From Rhodosorus marinus (lineage: Eukaryota; Rhodophyta; Stylonematophyceae; Stylonematales; Stylonemataceae): DNA of 64,000 bases. The stretch is taken from positions 992,001 to 1,056,000 of the forward strand of contig JAMWBK010000002.1 of the NCBI GenBank assembly GCA_029953675.1, written 5' to 3'. The translations under genes were made by a program, and so were the position numbers. Below are positions 45,694-57,459 of the stretch, piece after piece (position 1 is the stretch's first letter; each line of letters starts with the position of its first letter). The notes under the pieces were generated by a model. The model was not told where the DNA came from. It worked only from the letters and a program-made list of their open reading frames with translations, and made no database searches.

Positions 45694-46719
45694 AAGGTGC
45701 GACGGTGGATGGCGTGGATATGGTGCGGCTGCCCTTCAAAGCGTATGTGGTGGTAAGTTTACGGATGTAATCTCACTGCGAGAGGTAGATTTCCTTTTTC
45801 CTCCTGTCTCGCTCGATTCTCACACCAAGGAAATCTTGTGGCTCTCCTAGGTGTTTGATGTCGTACAAGTCGGACAACATCAGCTTCGCCGTCTCCACCT
45901 CAGTACGGCTTCCGATGATTAACATATCATCCACGTATACCGCGATCAAGCACTTCTCTCTACGGTAGACGCAACTCTCGGTACGTAGCTTCTGAAATCC
46001 TTGCGCACCGAGATCATTGCTGAAGCCTTTAGGGAGCATGTCATGGTAATGAAAACGCAACATAGGGCAAATGTAAAAAGACTCAAAAGTGACAACGCAC
46101 TTGAGTATAGTAGCATGAAACCCCTACTACGTGACCTCGGGTCCCACGTCCCACGTGATACGCGACCCACGTCTCACGTGATACCCAGGTCACGTAGTAG
46201 GGGTTTCATGCTACTATACTCAAGTGCGTTGTCACTTTTGAGTCTTTTTACATTTGCCCTATGTTGCGTTTTCATTACCATGACATGCTCCCTAAAGGCT
46301 TCAGCAATGATCTCGGTGCGCAAGGATTTCAGAAGCTACGTACCGAGAGTTGCGTCTACCGTAGAGAGAAGTGCTTGATCGCGGTATACGTGGATGATAT
46401 GTTAATCATCGGAAGCCGTACTGAGGTGGAGACGGCGAAGCTGATGTTGTCCGACTTGTACGACATCAAACACCTAGGAGAGCCACAAGATTTCCTTGGT
46501 GTGAGAATCGAGCGAGACAGGAGGAAAAAGGAAATCTACCTCTCGCAGTGAGATTACATCCGTAAACTTACCACCACATACGCTTTGAAGGGCAGCCGCA
46601 CCATATCCACGCCATCCACCGTCGCACCTTCTACGAAAGAGACATTGATGGAAATGACCACATTACCATTTCAGGAGCTAACTGGGTCTCTCCTTTACCT
46701 AAGGACCAGAACGCGACCA
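45605..46719. repeat. Large internal palindrome in the copia element
   Basis: 45605 to about 46142 is the reverse complement of about 46183-46719, with symmetry sum 92324 and a central stretch of about 40 bp. Each arm joins two pieces: RT sequence outermost and integrase sequence innermost. In the left arm RT reads on the minus strand (45773-45985) and integrase on the plus strand (about 46005-46140). In the right arm RT reads on the plus strand with its YVDD box and continues to RNase H. Arm identity is very high. Confidence 0.93.
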
Positions 46720-47394
46720 GATATAAGTTTTGCAGTTGGCCTGATCAGGCGAAAAATGTCAGATTATTCACTTGGAGATTTTTAAAAGGCGCGGCGGATC
46801 CTGAGATATTTGGCGGGAACACAAGGCAAAGTCATGAAATTGGGCGATGTTTCGAAAGTGGATCCAGATGGCGAAGAGCCCCCGAAGGATGGCGAACAGG
46901 GGTTATTCAGATATCAAGTTACCGGATACTCAGACGCGAGCTGGGCAAGCCACCAAGACAGCAAGAGCACTACAGGGTCACTGATAATGATCAACGGATC
47001 GCCGGTGGCGTATAGATCGTGGAAGCAGAGGGCAGTTGCTCAGTCAACGGCGGAAGCTGAGTACCAGGCGCTGGGGGATATGTTAACAACTCAGCGATGG
47101 GTAAGTGAGCTGATAATTGAGACTGGCCGAGAAACGAGTACGCCGATGGTGGCATACACAGATAATGTGTCATGCCTACGGTGAGCGACAACCGGAGACA
47201 GCAGGATGTCGCGTCACGTATCGGTTAAACTGCAATATGCAAGGGAGAGATGCACATTGGGAGAGGTACAACTGAAGTACCTCAGCACGAACGAAATGGT
47301 AGCAGACTTGCTCGCCAAAGCTTTAACGAAGGAAAGGACGAGGGTCCTACTGTCTGACCTGGGAGTTGTAGATCGATCTTCTACTGTGGCATGA
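46330..47394 (+). pseudogene. Copia RT-RNase H remnant with two in-frame stops
   Basis: Sense RT begins inside the right palindrome arm (GFQKLRTESCVY, then AVYVDDMLIIG with the catalytic Asp pair) and continues through GEPQDFLGVRIERD and TRTRPDISFAVG. A TAA at 46783-46785 interrupts before ARRILRYLAGTQG. RNase H follows (YSDASWASHQDSKSTTGS, AQSTAEAEYQALGD), broken by a TGA at 47182-47184 before RHVSVKLQYARERC and the usual MVADLLAKAL end. The 5' half of RT is absent. Confidence 0.9.
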
Positions 47395-47407
47395 GAGCGA
47401 GGGGGAG

Positions 47408-47706
47408 TGTTGAAACGGTCACACGATCAACGGTGACCATCCGCTCTCAGCACGTAGAAGGACAATCCTCACATCGTCCTACATATGGTAGCACCAGTGT
47501 GTGGATAGTATACGGTAGGCTAACCGGATGGAGGTTCAAACGTATGAAGTAGTTTGAACCGTACAAGATATCGATCATTTCCACGGTATAGTAGATTACT
47601 AAAGTGGGAGATATCGACCCCAATGGTCAGGGCAACAATAAAAAAACCATCGAAGTTTGGCTGACGAGACTTTGATCAAGGTTTGGAAACCCCGAAAAAC
47701 GCAACA
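47408..47706 (+). repeat. Right LTR of the copia element
   Basis: 299 bp, TG...CA ends, nearly identical to the left LTR, and preceded by the polypurine tract at 47393-47407. Confidence 0.95.
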
Positions 47707-48701
47707 AGTTCTCCACCATGCTAGCATAAAGATGATGTTTGCCTGGCGAGGAATTAATTTAGCTTTTCATATATATACTTGTTCTTAAATATGAAATAAG
47801 TTCTAAGCTGAATCAGGATTCGTCGTATGGATTGCTCGATAATTTGATTTAAAGAAATATTTAAGTGAATTATATCGTATATCCTACCGTGCACAACTAA
47901 GTCAATTCTATTTATTCTTAATTATGATGTTGAGATCTTTTTCTAAACAGCTGCTAAGGTTTGAATCGGCATCGCAAGCTATCAGCGTGGAATCTAATTG
48001 GTTGGATGATAATCCTACATTAAAAGGAGCATCTCTTCCAGCCCTTTGTCGTCCTGAGCAAGAAACCCATCCTGCGAATGGCCAGAGATATGTTCCCCCC
48101 TATTGTATTCTAATGTATTGTCATATACGGCAATTTTATTGTATAATAATTAAACATTTGGAGAAGTACCAAACTCTTTGTTGCCAAGTGTTGGAGGCAA
48201 TGGCACCAGGTAGATAGGGGGTTATGGATATCTCAGGAGCCCTATCCGGTTCTCTCTAAACATATGTGAATTTCTCTTAATTGTTTTAGCTTTGGTTCTA
48301 GCTAATATTACTTGTGGAGGACTGGATTGTGTGAGAATGCCTTGATCCCATTTGAATGCTAAGCACGTGAAGCCCTGAGAAACCAAATTCCTGCCAAAGT
48401 GTCACCACCCTTTCAGTCTATTTCATGATCAATACTGTGTTTTTAGCAACAAATTGACAATTATTCAATCAATTGGATTTGTAGATTGCTTTTTTGTATA
48501 TGACACTTATCTCATGTCTTCTTTTTCCAGATGCTATCTCTCAATGTCAAATGTCAGGTACTTTTTGAGGATGGAAAGGGTGAAAATGTATAACTGCGGG
48601 GGGTGGGGGGTGGGGGGGAGATGGGGGTGATAGAGGTCGAGTAGGGTATGGTTTTGAAGAAAATCTGTTTTGTTTGATGTTAAGGTTCAAGCGTTTGAGA
48701 G
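47707..48701. other. Region between copia element and UVR-ApaG gene
   Basis: A+T-rich with no coding exon recognised. A strong G-rich tract at 48597-48630 lies 70-105 bp upstream of the UVR-ApaG start codon. Confidence 0.4.
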
Positions 48702-50087
48702 ATGATTGCAGACAGGTGTGGCAATATTCTTGAACCCGCGTTTGTTTGGTCTTGTTTCCGGTTTTGTTTTCGGGACAGAATTCGTGTTGCTAGGGTTAAC
48801 CCTCAAGGGAGGGGCTATCGAGCGCTGAGACGACTTCAGGAGAACGAGAAGGAAAACTCGGAGAACTTCTTCTTCGCTTTTTCCAATGCGAAGGAAGTTG
48901 TAACTAGCCTAGATGAACGACGCAGACTGTGGGCGGAGGTAAGCAGGGCACTCTTGCGCCTGGCCTGTTCCTCCTCCTTCAAGTGCACGAAAATCCGTCG
49001 AAAGAGACGGGTTGTAGACGTCCAGTATGTTTCTGTAATGGGCTTTCGGACTACCCACCTATTTTATTATTGCCTTTACTGTAACTTCATCATCTGATGA
49101 TCTTGATGTGGGGGGGATGTGGCCCAACTTTTTTACGTTTTGTAGATTCTGTCCATGGAAAAGTACTTGGATAGGCTCGTGCAGCTCGAACGCTTCGCAG
49201 AAGCTGCTGAAGTACGAGATGAAATCAGAGGGTTAAGGAACAGAGACCTATGGGCGATCCTTGAAGCGGAGCTGAAATGCGCTGTCCAAGAGGAGCGATA
49301 CCTGGATGCAGCCAGAGTAAGACTGGACCGGGTTCGAAACTCAGTTCTGGACGTTTCGGATATGTTTGCTTACTTTTGATTTTTGCTGTTTAATCTTCAG
49401 ATTCGTGACGAATTGAAGCTGGTGCCTCCGCCTCCCGGTGTGGAAGCGGAATGTGCTTCCACAGACGAACTGCCTCCGATCAACGCGTCTCCTGCGAGCG
49501 AATGCGTAAGTGAAGGGATAAGAGTAGCAGCACAGAGTTTTCTACTTGAAGAAGAGAGCAGCCCACCAGATAACACTTTTGTATTTGGCTACAAGGTGGG
49601 AAAGCAACACATACCAGGAATCCCAACGCAGAGCGTGTCGTATCAATGTATTGCAGGGGATCTCAGTGCCACTGTTCGCCCTTCCATCTTGCTACGAAAG
49701 GTTGTAATAGCGAACGAATCTCTACGCACCGTACAGCTTGTTCGGAGACACTTGCGGATTAGGACAGAATCCGGCACTGTGGCAGAGTTAAATGGAGTCG
49801 GAGTAATTGGAAGGCAGCCAGTCCTGACTCCCAACGAAAAGTTTTCGTACACATGCATGTGTCCATTGATTGCTTCAGAGGTAAGCAGAGCCACACACAA
49901 TGGTGTGTGATATGGCTTGTTTTCTTAACCCCGCACACTCTACGAAAATTTGCAAAACTGGTTCTAGGGAGGCAAAAGCGGCACCGTACTGGGGTCCATG
50001 AAGGGCTCATACGACTTTGTCACTGGAAACGCTGGGCTCAAGACCTTCCAGGCAAGGGTACATGAGTTCTTTCATATCCTTCCATAG
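48702..50087 (+). CDS. UVR-motif plus ApaG-domain protein
   Basis: Four exons (48702-48938, 49146-49316, 49401-49880, 49968-50087), all phase 0, encode 335 residues. The leader (residues 1-40) has many Arg and aromatic residues and may be an organellar transit peptide. Residues about 80-140 hold two UVR-like helical pairs (YLDRLVQLERFAEAAEVRDEI and AVQEERYLDAARIRDEL). The last about 110 residues are an ApaG/DUF525 immunoglobulin-like domain: VVIANESLRTVQLVRRHLRI, GVGVIGRQPVLTPNEKFSYT and GSMKGSYDFVT. UVR motifs mediate contacts in UvrB/UvrC and in plastid ClpF and Executer proteins; ApaG domains occur in POLDIP2 and some F-box proteins. A role as a plastid adaptor is inference. The start is the first ATG. 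Confidence 0.9.
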
Positions 50088-51839
50088 GGATTCTGGAGAG
50101 TGCGAAGGAAGTATTCACGTTTCACGATCTGTAGCGAACCGAAACCCTCGAATTGGCTGCCCGCCGGGGGGAGGAGGAGAACGGCACCTTGAAGGTCCTT
50201 TGTAGTGTTCCTTGGTCGCTGACCTGTCCTCTACAGTCCGCGCTACGATTTGATGGAGACCTATGAAATATCTCGAGAGCACAGTAGGATAAGAGTAAGA
50301 CCAATGTACCGAACAGCCAGGAGATCGCGCATTCACTAGCCCTCCCAGACAAAGAGCTGATGGGGCTGCAATAAAAGTTTTTCCAGAAGATTTTAACTCA
50401 GATTCTCCTCATTATCAAATGGGAAGCCTGCACGCAAGCCTTGAGATACTTCAGCGTCCAGATTTTCATTGAACGACCGCCCCTACCCTTGCGAAAGTCT
50501 GCCCAAAGTCTCCTACTTTCGAGCAAGACAACCCGGAAATGACAGAAAAGAAACGACCGTTCTGCTCCGCCCATCCCACCCCTCCACGCCCACATCAAAA
50601 GAGCGCAAAAAGATAATATCCATATCCAATGCACTCCTCCTCCGCCACTCTCTCACCGCCCCCCCCCCTCCCTCAAAAATTCAATATATCCATCCTCAAT
50701 CTTTTGCCATCGACCATGTCTTTCTACCCGATCCCCTTTTGTTTTCTGACAATCATCTTCAACCCAATAAAATATTGCGGATTACATTTATATATTAAAA
50801 AAGACCAACAAAATCGATCATCGCGAAGCACCACTATCCCCCCCCCCTCGCTACCCCACCCGCGACTTGCTCCCTTTTTCCATTCGTCTGTTTGCGCCTG
50901 TCACGCTCCTTCACGAAGAGATTTTTTTCTCGTTTCCATTCCGTTCATTCATTGGCTTGTTATTTTTATTTACCATTCCACTATAATAACAACCAATTAA
51001 AAGTGTGATGATACGTCAACAGACAAATTCTTCCACTATTCTGAAACTATTTTCCCCAATACATTTCTCTTACATGGTCGTGGGGGCTCTTGACGGGGAA
51101 AATTAACAGCCCCCCATATTCCATATTTTTCACTTAAAAAAGGCCGGAATTCACCTGCATCCTGGGAAATTGTGGCCCGGAGCATTGATTTCAGGGAAGG
51201 CTATAAGAATATTTCAATAAACAGTATTTTGACACGTGTAATAAAGATGGAGATCCAGCTCGGAGATCAAGAAACCATCAGCAAAAATGATAAATTAATA
51301 AGAAGAAATTGGAGATGAGGTGAATGGGATTAAAAAAAATGAGGAGAACCGTCCTGGATTCACAAGGGGGGCTATGACGTGTGGCACAACTTGATTGGAT
51401 AAAGGGGGGTATGCTTTAAGCAGAAAAGGATTGTTTTCTTTAGAAAAGCGATGGCATTTTATGCTGAGATTCAATAGTTTGGGGATGAAGATTGCACTTT
51501 TTACGCGTTTAGGGTGGGAGGGTTTTTGTTGGGGAGTATTGGATAGAAGGGGGCGGGGGGAAAAAGGGGTGCAAGGGAAAAGGCAACTTTCCGCTTGGTA
51601 AATAGATACAACACTATTACTACTGGAGAGCCCGTAGTGTGGGGAGGGGAGTGAGAGGGGAGAGGGTTTGGAGGAGTAGCAGGTTGCTTTGTTCTGCTAC
51701 CTTTTGGCTTGTTTGGGGACTCTTTTTGCCCTTTCTTTGTTTGTCGTTGAAGACTTCGTGACTGCCTTGGTCGAGGAGTGATATCTGATCTTGTCGGTGA
51801 GGGGCGAGCAGGGAGTGAATTTGCGGAGGGGTTTAAAGG
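50088..51839. other. Intergenic region upstream of the GT4 gene
   Basis: No gene I can support. G-rich purine tracts at 51549-51560 and 51639-51675 precede the glycosyltransferase start. Elsewhere the DNA is C-rich (50650-50680) or A+T-rich. Confidence 0.4.
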
Positions 51840-54050
51840 ATGATGATGATGAGACCAATGTTTGATGAGTAAGTGCTCGAACAGCAGGTTTATAGTTGTA
51901 CCGCATATGCGGGGCTTTTACCGATTTGAGGTCGCCATGAAACCTGTACCTGTATGCTGATACCCTCAATCGCTTGAATGTTTCTATTGAATTCTAGGGG
52001 TGTCAAGGAGGCGCAAAGTATTGACGAGCTCCTCGCGCAAATTGACAAAACTGATCTTTTGAAGGTGGGAATCACTGCCCTGTGTAGAGATCTCGCTCAA
52101 ACCTATTTCTTATCAGAAATACTGCTCTACTCAAACCCGCAGGAAGTTAATTCGGAAGATTCCTATGCAGTGAACGTGAAAATTGACGAAGTCCTCTCAC
52201 TCATTGATAGAACTGACATTGTCGCGGTATGTAGAACATTGAAGCTCTTTGTTTCAGCTGGTTTCTGATCATAATTTGGTATTTATTCGAACCTCCCAGG
52301 ATGTAGAACCTGAAGAAGCCTATGCGGTGACATCGGAAGATGAAGCGGAACTTGAAAGGGCATATGCTATCCCAAGGGCTCAAAAGTCCTACAAAATTGC
52401 GATGTTTTCGTGGGAATCAATGCATTCTATTGCGGTAGGGGAGGTCGCACCTCACCTCACGAACATTTCATCCGCTCTGGAGAAGAAAGGCCATGAAGTC
52501 CACATGTATGTTCGCACCGGGAAGGATCAGTCTGCGTATGAGAACATTGAGGGGGTTCATGTACACCGCGTGAGCTTCGAGCTCTGTGAGAACTTCGTAC
52601 AGGAGGTTGAGAACATGGTGAGTCAAGGGAATCTCATGGCCGCAATATAGCGCCCGCGGTGATCCGCTTGGTTACTCTGACACATGCTTGTCTCTGTATC
52701 CTACAGTGCAATGTAATGGTTACAGAGTTCTTCAATACTGAGAGGTTTATGGGTTCCCAATTCGACATTGTTCACTGCCACGACTGGCTCGCAGCACCAG
52801 TTCTGCTCAACTTGAAGAAATTCCACGATCGATATTGTGTCTTTACAGTCCACTCAACCGAGTTCGGACGCTGTGGGAACAACTTTTACGGAGGTCAATC
52901 GGAAGCCATCCGCGGAATAGAAGCCGAAGCAATCAACATCGCAAACAGGGTCATTGCAGTTTCAGGAGTTCTCTGTGATGAGGTAGGAAGGAACTAGTTG
53001 AGTTTGATTTCGTCCGAATCCCTGAGCTATTTCTAATGCGTAGCTTGGTCTTCCCCTTCGTCGATCTTCTAGCTTAAAGAGCACAATCAGTTCGACTGGA
53101 GGAACCTGAGGTGTGTCCCCAGCGGCATTGATGTTCTGCCATACGACGGCGAATTGTGGGACCCTGCCTACATCCGTGGCTTTTACAAAGTAGGACCACT
53201 TGATCCAATGGTTCTCTATAATGGCAAAATGGTGGGTGAGAAAGGTCCGGATATATTGATCGATGCAGTGCCCATGGTAAGCCTACAGCGAAGAAAAAAC
53301 AAGGTTGGCCTTTGTGGTAGTATCGAAAAAACAGTGATAGCTCACCTTGCTGTGTGTTCCTGTGTTGCAGCTCCTGGCATCTCGTCCGGATGCGAAATTT
53401 GTAATGGTCGGTGATGGATACATGAAGGACGAGCTGATTGGTCGATGTGAGTCAATGGGCGTTTCTGGATCTGTTGTCTTCCCTGGAGCACTGACTGGGA
53501 GACAGCTTATTGAACTGTACAAGACGACTGATGTCGTTTGCATGCCGAGCCGGAGCGAGCCTTTTGGAATGGTTGCGTTGGAGGCCTGGGCTTCTAGTAA
53601 ACCTGTTGTCGCCACGAATTGCGGTGCTCCTCGAGAGTTCATTACTCACGATAACGATGGTAGGACATTAGTCTTCTATTTCTGATGGTCATGCAGGCTG
53701 CCCGTACAGAGCCTCACGAATGTTTTCTCAACCACTTCGCAGGTTTCGTTGTGGACGCGAACCCAGAAGGCATTGCGTGGGGAGTGGGAACCATTTTCGC
53801 AAATTTCGACCACGCTAGGTGGATGGGCTCACAAGGACAATTGAAGGCATCGAGTGATTTCTCCTGGGTTAAAATTGCGGAGAAAACTAACGAAGTGTAT
53901 GATGAGATGACTGGATTTGTTCCGAAGAAGATTGGCCGGGTGTCTGCAGTAGCTTCAAAAGCGAAGAAGGCGGAGAAGAAGAAGAAGAAGCAAAGGAAAG
54001 TGCAGGAAAACGCGGCGGTTGCGTTTTTGTCGAAGATGGTCGGAGCTTAG
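51840..54050 (+). CDS. GT4-family glycosyltransferase with N-terminal repeats
   Basis: Eight exons (51840-51868, 51998-52064, 52143-52226, 52300-52617, 52707-52982, 53073-53276, 53371-53659, 53743-54050) encode 524 residues. A two-Rossmann GT-B enzyme starts near residue 92: KIAMFSWESMHSIAVGEVAP, VHCHDWLA, FTVHSTEFGRCGNNFYGGQS, NGKMVGEKGPDIL, then SRSEPFGMVALEAW with the E-x7-E motif (E389, E397) that binds the nucleotide-sugar. It resembles bacterial GT4 enzymes related to glycogen/sucrose synthases. Before it, exons 2-4 encode short repeated acidic motifs (IDELLAQIDKTD, IDEVLSLIDRTD, EEAYAV, ERAYAI). The C-terminus is Lys-rich (KKAEKKKKKQRK). A role in storage or wall glucan metabolism is possible but donor and acceptor are unknown. 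The ATG at 51840 follows an in-frame TAA. Confidence 0.9.
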
Positions 54051-54739
54051 TAAGGTGAATCTGCCTCCAGCGTATCGGCCGCTCGAAGGCTGGAAGATTC
54101 GATCGGATTGTTATTATATTGCTTTAAGGTCCGAATGAGAGACACGCGCTGTTTGCTCCTATCGTTTTTATTTGCGGTTAGTAAGGGGTGTTGTTGTCAG
54201 GTCTTACGATTACTGTGGGGTTCTGGCTGTGTGCTATGCAAAGTAGCTTAGTGATAATGTATTGAATTTTAAGACAACCAAAAAAGGTCCATCGCTTCTG
54301 CTATTCTAGAGCTCGAATTTTTCGCGTCCATCTTCGGAAAGTTGTTTGAGCGCTTGCGATGATACGCACACCGTCGTCGGCTGCTGCTTGTGGCAGGGGA
54401 CAGAAGCCCCGTCAGAGTTCATCTGCCGGGGCATGACCAACGTCCAAACTGTGAATCACTTGTTGAAATGATACCTTTCTCTCCTGGTAACGCTAGTCCG
54501 CTGGTTTCGATGGCTCAGCGCTCCTCTCAGAAGCTAGCCCAATGCTGGCAAAAACGGCGTTTTGATAGGCTCATATCTACCCACAAACTGAAAATCATTG
54601 TGGTTTTCTCTCTGGTGTGATCATCTATGCGCTTGGAGTTGAGCAGTGATTCCATGAAGGATAGCTGAATATTCGAACACCAATCGGCTTCTATCGTTCA
54701 CATTCGTGTTGCTTCCAGTACTCGCGGTTATCAATATCA
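54051..54739. other. Convergent spacer
   Basis: 3' flanks of the GT4 gene (+) and the kinase-like gene (-). No other feature recognised. Confidence 0.35.
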
Positions 54740-55960
54740 TCAACGAGTTTCAAACTCCCATTCACTAGAGAGAAGAACATCAGACATTTCAGGGCTTTCC
54801 AAATAGTTCCGACTGGCTTTGGGAAACCGTCTGCTGAACTCCATCTGAGCAGCTTGCTGCGCGGCTGGGAAGAGGCTGTCAGGAATAAGTGATCGGCTTT
54901 CCAGCAGGAAAGATTGTACAAAACTCAGATCTATTGCCGTTGGTTGATGGGACAGAACGAGTGACTCCGTCAAATCGATGACAAGGAGGCGTCCGGAGTC
55001 TGTGTCGAGGAGAAACTTAAGACAAAAGGCACGAGGAGAAGCGCTTTGAGAACGTTAATTTGCAAGTATGGTAGCTTCGGCCCAAAAGAAACATCGATTC
55101 ATGTACCTGTAGATCGACACAGACGATGCCTTCGCACAGCATGGCACCGACCGTTTCACCTATCGCTTTTGCTGCTCTCGCCTTGATGGAAGGGTCCATT
55201 GTATCGAAGAGACTGCCTGTCAAGTTTCCATTGGCTTCCGGGTAGTACACGGCCGCAACTACTTTCGAACCCGAAGGAGATGCATCAAGGAGCCTGATGG
55301 GAGTCTCAATGTTTGGAACTTTTGCTGAACTGAGCCGTTGGATAACGTCAAACTCTAACGCGACCTGCCTCCAGGATTGAGCAGAACTAATCTAAAGCGA
55401 GCATACAGAATGGTTTCCATGCTTACTTTAGGGGAATCGCATATCAAAGCAGCCTCCAAACAACCAAAAAGCTAGCCAAAGTGTCCAAATGTCTTTCCAG
55501 ATACCTTTACAACGAAGGGTTGATCACCACCTTCACAGGTCGCAGCGTAAACCACTCCAGACCCACCTCGTCCGAGAAAACGCCAGCTTGGCACCGAAAA
55601 AGACGGCGCACATAGATCACAGGAATTCTGAAAGGGAGTCCACTCCTTCGGCGCGGGTGCGGTTGCTGCCAGAAGGGAACCTTCCCCGAGAGCCATTCCA
55701 ATCCCCCTCCCCATACCAATGCATGAGACGATGAAGTCGCGGCGCTCGAGCGAGCATTGTGATAAGCATCGCTTCCGAGGAAGCAAGCAGGAAGCTAGTA
55801 GGAACCCTGACATGCCGCATTTACCCCTCGCACGAAACCGATCCAGACGGTTCCTTAGTTTTAGTGACCTTAACACCCGTTGTGGCAGTACCGGTAGCAA
55901 CTCGCTGACGAAGGCTTCGTTGACGCACGATCGGCTGAGGACACCAGGAGAGAAGCACAT
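54740..55960 (-). CDS. Divergent protein-kinase-like protein with organelle-type leader
   Basis: Three phase-0 exons (55505-55960, 55107-55391, 54740-55015) encode 338 residues. The kinase-like features are a glycine-rich loop FLGRGGSGVVY (residues 128-138), a VVK lysine at 152, a helix-C-like LEFDVIQRL segment, then EGIVCVDLQ-FLLDTDSGRLLVIDLTE in the place of the catalytic loop and DFG. The HRD motif is replaced (VDLQ) and DFG reads DLT, so catalysis is doubtful. The N-terminal 100 residues have no acidic cluster until a twin-arginine RRDF (73-76) followed by a weakly hydrophobic stretch and an ATAPAP end, reminiscent of plastid Tat leaders. An alternative start at Met50 (MSGFLLASCLLPRKR) would give a more typical transit peptide. 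Not assigned to a named family. Confidence 0.65.
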
Positions 55961-57459
55961 CGCTTTTGAGTGGGTCGACTTGCCAAGTGGAAGCTAAGGT
56001 AGTCTTAGTGACTCTAAGCAATATCTCCAAGAACAAACTTGGAAATCTGTTGCAATCGCCCGCTAGAGGAGGCTCAGACGACATCAGTGAAATTATTCCT
56101 TCCGCGTCGGTCTCAGTTTAGGCCCCGCATATAATCCCCGAGGCTCTGAGCTTCTTAAAGACGTGTTTGAGCCTGTAAAGCGCAGATATCTTTTTTGGAG
56201 CACTAGGAACGTGACCTCCCCCACACCCCCAAAAGAATTGTAGGTTGCGGACTTCTCTCTGAACTAGCTGGTGATGAACTTGGGTTGTGAGACTGGCCAT
56301 TCCACGGCGAGCCGAATCTGGAAGGTAATAGAGACTGTGCCGAAAAGGGTTGCTGGTTGAGAAAAAGGAAAAGCACTACCTCAGTAGCCTAGTAACTTTA
56401 CTAGTCCTTGACGTAATCCTGGCGTCCTAATGGTTAATTTTGGGTGCCCTGAAGTCGCCCGTCGTGAAGCCCGTAAGCGCTTGGCAAGAGTTATTTTCAA
56501 ACTTTCCCTGTGATGAGCTTGGCAGTTTGCTTCCAAACGGTTGCGAGAACGTGAGTATATCTGGGAAGATCCAATCGCCTAAAGCTACTTTATCAGAAAA
56601 CTATGGCATCCCACTTCACCACCTTTCATTAGATTTACCTCTCGTTCCGAAAATAGTGATAGTGTTGTGTCGAACAGCGTACAACGTCGTTTCAATCGTT
56701 TCCAACCAGCTACTCACCGGCACATCCTGTGACATTAAGGATCTCAAAGTCTAGATAGTGTCTACTCCCACTTCACAAAGGCAAAGTCGTGAAACCAAAC
56801 CACGAACCAAAACCCGTCGCAATTATTGAACCATCCTTTGATTCTACCAACCAGCATGGAGCCAGCCAACCCACAATAATCCAAAAGACTCAAACAGATC
56901 AAAGCTCGAGTCGGAGGAAAACTCTGTAGTAGCGATCCAGGAGAGTAGCAATCCACTCAGAACATCTCCACGTTCATTGTTTTGCAATTTCACCGAGGCG
57001 TCCCTTACCACCAGTGAAAGGAAGAACCTTCCAGCCTAAGCTCAATCAAAACCCCTCATAATGACTAATCCATGGATTGGTTGACTTGGTGCTGATCGCT
57101 TTGCTGGCAATATACTATATGCCAGGGACGCGGCTTCTGATTGTTCGCGGAACGACGAAGCTTCTAATTAACATATGATTTTACCTGAAAACTGATCACA
57201 TCCGTCTGTACTATGTTTCTGCTACCCACCGTTTCTCTGGTATCCGTTCTGTCTTCTTACGGTGGTGTGTAAGCTCCTCGTGACCAGTCTTAAGAGGGCT
57301 TGGCAAGGGGGGAGTTTTTGGTCTTTCCGGCTTGACGGAGAGAGAAAAATATTATATTACTGATTGTACACTTGGATCTCTGCCTGAATCGTCAAGGATC
57401 GTCCCTGGGGGCTTGAGCTCTGATGTTCATCTGCGCAATTTTCTCCGCCGGGCCTCTGA
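55961..57459. other. Intergenic region
   Basis: No coding exon recognised between the kinase-like gene and the 3' end of the RMND1/RMD1 gene. Short frames only. Confidence 0.35.

Larger units (their letters stand above)
44785..47706 (+). mobile_element. Defective Ty1/copia LTR retrotransposon
   Basis: Two direct LTRs (44785-45090, 47408-47706) begin TGTTGAAACGG and end CGCAACA. The flanking 5-mers CGTTC and AGTTC match at four of five bases, consistent with a target-site duplication. A TGG-starting primer-binding site follows the left LTR at 45091, and a polypurine tract (47393-47407) precedes the right LTR. Inside are gag, integrase and reverse-transcriptase fragments and RNase H, in the integrase-before-RT order of Ty1/copia. 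At 2.9 kb the element is well short of a full copia; the gag end, protease and most of integrase and RT are missing. A 1.1-kb palindrome and two in-frame stops make it non-autonomous. Confidence 0.95.

Noticed and set aside
45946-46378. Two identical opposite-strand proteins around 46160 as separate genes
   Set aside because: They are the mirror readings of the palindrome in the copia element and not independent genes.
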